DNA of 6,900 nt from an uncultured Eubacteriales bacterium (lineage in GTDB: Bacteria; Bacillota; Clostridia; Peptostreptococcales; Anaerovoracaceae): assembly GCA_900542245.1 (NCBI GenBank), contig UQMQ01000120.1:1-6900 (forward strand), written 5' to 3'. The notes beneath the pieces are model-generated. The model did no database searches, was not told the origin of the DNA, and saw nothing but the letters and a program-made list of their open reading frames with translations. A program made the translations under genes and the position numbers. Every line of letters starts with the position of its first letter. The first letter of the stretch is position 1. Positions 5,107 through 6,900 of this stretch are shown one piece after another.

Positions 5107-6537
5107 TTAAAGTACATTTTTGAGTACAATCGTCTTGACTCTTGTCATCTCATTAAATGTAGAGAGGACACCCTCAGTGCCGATGCCACTGTGCTTCCAG
5201 CCGCCGAACGGCATTTCGAAAGATCTGAAGAAGCTTGCGCCGTTGATAACCGCGCCGCCGGCTTCCATCGCCGCTGCAACCTTGAAGGCACGCTTCTGGT
5301 CTCTGGAGAATACGCAGCTGGACAGACCGAAGACGGAGTTGTTCGCGATCTCGATGGCCTCTTCGTCGGTATCAAAGCCGATGATGGAGACGACCGGTCC
5401 GAAGATTTCCATATCCTTGGCGACATCCGCGGTCTTTGGAATATCCGTGATGACGGTCGGCTCATAGTATGCGCCGTTTCTCTTGCCGCCGAGCAGAAGC
5501 TTGCCGCCCTGCTCCAATGTCAGCTGCACTTCCTTTTCTACCTTGATGGCAGCTTTTTCGCTGATCAGGCAGCCGATTTGCGTATCCTCTTTTTGCGGAT
5601 CGCCAACCTTGAGCTGTTTGATACGGTCGATGACCTTCTTTGTAAATTCGTCTTTCAGCGAATTGTGGATCAGGAAACGCTTGCTTGCGCAGCATACCTG
5701 ACCGGTATTGTACATACGACCCCATACCATTTCTTCCACAGCCAGATCCACATCGCCGTCATCCAGTACGATGAACGCGTCATTGCCGCCGAGCTCCAAC
5801 GCGGTGTGAGTCAGATTGGCGGCTGCCAGCTTCGCGGTGCCGATACCGACTTCTGTGCTGCCGGTCAGAGTAACCAGATGTACACGCGGATCCGTTACCG
5901 CGGCATCCTTGACAGCGCCCGGCGCAGTCAGACACTGGATGACACCGTTCGGAACACCGGCTTCAACCAGCATTTCGGTCAGCTTCATCAAAGTCAGCGG
6001 GTTGTCGGAGGACGGGAGTACAATTGCCGCGTTGCCCATCATCAGAGCCGGCGCGACTTTCTGATCATATAAGTCGCAAGGGAAGTTAAACGGGATGATG
6101 CAGGCAACCACACCAATCGGTTCTCTGGTAACCAGCTGCAGCGTTGTTTCCTGTCCGGCCTCGGTGCCCTGCGGGATCAGCGTGCCGTAAAAATGTTTCG
6201 CGTGCTCCGCGAAAGCAGGGAAAGCGATGCTGATGTTGCCGATCTCCGCTCTCGCCTCGGTAATCGGCTTGCCGTTTTCGGCGCAGAGGGTCTGCGCGAG
6301 CATTTCCTTGTTCTGTTCAACGATTTCCACAAAACGGTACAGAATATCCGCTCTTTGCGTAACCGATGTCTTAGCCCATTCCTTCTGCCCTTTGACAGCG
6401 GCAGTGACCGCCAGTTCGATGTCTTCTGCCGTTGCCTTCGGAACGCTCTCAATGACCTTGCCGGTTGCTGGATTGATTACGTCAAAGGTTTCTCCACTGA
6501 GACTGTCTACTTTTTTTCCATCAATAATCATCTTCAT
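5107..6537 (-). CDS. NAD(P)-dependent aldehyde dehydrogenase (succinate-semialdehyde dehydrogenase-like)
   Basis: Oxidises an aldehyde to the carboxylate with NAD(P) in the cytoplasm. The 476-residue chain shows the standard fold: N151 in PFNFP, coenzyme loop LTGSTEVG (223-230), general base E248 in LELGGND, catalytic thiol C282 in NTGQVC, and E377 in EIFGP. Overall it resembles the succinate-semialdehyde dehydrogenase/YneI branch, but substrate cannot be assigned with confidence. The usual KPSE cofactor segment reads LPSS (174-177), losing the lysine and glutamate that normally contact the NAD ribose and adenosine side. I chose ATG 6537 because AAAAAGGAG lies 9 nt upstream; the longer frame to 6564 passes through that site. 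It lies 156 nt after the FIST-like gene and about 150 nt before the gldA-like gene, which probably shares its transcript. Confidence 0.93.
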   Translation of the reverse strand: MKMIIDGKKVDSLSGETFDVINPATGKVIESVPKATAEDIELAVTAAVKGQKEWAKTSVTQRADILYRFVEIVEQNKEMLAQTLCAENGKPITEARAEIGNISIAFPAFAEHAKHFYGTLIPQGTEAGQETTLQLVTREPIGVVACIIPFNFPCDLYDQKVAPALMMGNAAIVLPSSDNPLTLMKLTEMLVEAGVPNGVIQCLTAPGAVKDAAVTDPRVHLVTLTGSTEVGIGTAKLAAANLTHTALELGGNDAFIVLDDGDVDLAVEEMVWGRMYNTGQVCCASKRFLIHNSLKDEFTKKVIDRIKQLKVGDPQKEDTQIGCLISEKAAIKVEKEVQLTLEQGGKLLLGGKRNGAYYEPTVITDIPKTADVAKDMEIFGPVVSIIGFDTDEEAIEIANNSVFGLSSCVFSRDQKRAFKVAAAMEAGGAVINGASFFRSFEMPFGGWKHSGIGTEGVLSTFNEMTRVKTIVLKNVL

Positions 6538-6546
6538 TGTGATACA

Positions 6547-6555
6547 CTCCTTTTT
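6547..6555 (-). promoter_or_regulatory. Ribosome binding site fixing the aldehyde dehydrogenase start
   Basis: AAAAAGGAG (6555-6547 on the minus strand) leaves 9 nt to ATG 6537, a near-ideal spacing. An in-frame ATG at 6564 lies upstream of this site, and one at 6531 is further away, so 6537 is preferred. Confidence 0.8.
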
Positions 6556-6569
6556 AGTATGCATGATTT

Positions 6570-6585
6570 ATGGATTACGATCCAT
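6570..6585. promoter_or_regulatory. Candidate operator or leader hairpin upstream of the aldehyde dehydrogenase gene
   Basis: On the minus strand ATGGAT-CGTA-ATCCAT is a perfect 6-bp inverted repeat with a 4-nt loop, 33 nt before the start codon. A TTGTAA hexamer lies just upstream on the same strand (6598-6593), but no clean -10 is found at normal spacing. The repeat could be an operator for the IclR-type protein or a small RNA hairpin; both are inference. The rest of the 6538-6693 gap has no gene and no T-tailed terminator behind the FIST-like gene. Confidence 0.35.
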
Positions 6586-6693
6586 CACGAATTACAAATA
6601 CGCTTTTATGCTTGGTTTCAGATCAGCTTTCTGTCCGGCTTGATAATCTGCTGTCTGTGTTTCTCACATGCCGGATGCGCAGTTCACGCGGCG

Positions 6694-6900
6694 TTATTTA
6701 CCAAAAGCGGTAAAGGAAAGCATCAAGCCGCCGCAGGTGTTGCGTCCGTCATCTTCATAGCCGTACTCGCCGAAGGTATATTCCATGAGGAACGGAATGT
6801 CGCCGACTGCTGCTTTGACCTGATCATAGACTTCGTTGATGCGGTCGCCGATGCCGGCTCTTCTGCCGCCGCAGTGTACGAGATGCAGACCCGCGATCGG
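6694..6900 (-). CDS. FIST C-terminal domain protein (only the last 68 residues in window)
   Basis: The visible C-terminus reads through the window edge and stops with TAA at 6694-6696. It shows the order typical of FIST_C domains: a hydrophobic strand running into HCGGRRAGIGDR (near the start), a helix of about 15 residues, then IPFLMEYTFGEYGYEDDGRN and TCGGLMLSFTAFGK at the end. FIST domains are proposed intracellular ligand sensors, alone or with signalling outputs; which applies here cannot be told because the N-terminal part is missing. The gene has the same orientation as the two dehydrogenases, 156 nt upstream, so co-transcription is possible but a separate promoter in the gap is not excluded. 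Family assignment is by pattern recognition from a short fragment. Confidence 0.65.
   Translation of the reverse strand, partial: PIAGLHLVHCGGRRAGIGDRINEVYDQVKAAVGDIPFLMEYTFGEYGYEDDGRNTCGGLMLSFTAFGK

Noticed and set aside
5191..6072. Long plus-strand open frame (293 codons) opposite the aldehyde dehydrogenase gene
   Set aside because: It is antisense to a well-conserved enzyme, with shadow-type composition and no ribosome binding site.

Overview
The window looks like a chromosomal segment of a strictly anaerobic Firmicute of class Clostridia. This is inferred from strong AAGGAGG-type ribosome binding sites, moderately GC-rich coding sequence with AT-rich intergenic stretches, a substrate-binding/permease fusion of a clostridial type, and many cysteines in an extracytoplasmic domain. 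No rRNA, tRNA, CRISPR array, transposase or phage gene was seen. The genus cannot be fixed from the sequence alone.

Left part (1-2801, minus strand): a polar-amino-acid-type ABC uptake operon. From a sigma-A-like promoter (-35 TTGCGA, 17-bp spacer, -10 TATACT at 2801-2773) it reads through a structured leader of about 100 nt. It then encodes a 68-residue protein of unknown function, an ATPase (369 aa) and a substrate-binding/permease fusion that leaves the window at position 1. The three genes overlap or nearly abut (ATGA overlap, then a 1-nt gap). The ATPase carries about 130 extra C-terminal residues that resemble a degenerate GHKL/RsbW-like ATPase fold. The binding domain has its two lobes in swapped order ahead of the permease.

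Middle (2844-3756, plus strand): a divergent IclR-family regulator (254 aa), followed by a 20-bp-stem terminator that can serve both converging transcripts. The regulator is the obvious candidate to control the importer operon, and possibly the enzyme genes across the terminator.

Right part (3852-6900, minus strand): the end of a probable FIST-domain sensory protein, an NAD(P)-dependent aldehyde dehydrogenase (476 aa) and a glycerol-dehydrogenase-like metal-dependent alcohol dehydrogenase (368 aa). The dehydrogenases are separated by about 150 nt holding two strong inverted repeats: a 32-bp perfect palindrome, and a 43-bp imperfect one ending just before the second gene's ribosome binding site. 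These point to RNA-level control or processing between the two enzymes.

As a working picture (inference), the region imports an amino-acid-like solute and interconverts an alcohol, an aldehyde and an acid under IclR control. The actual substrate cannot be read from the sequence.
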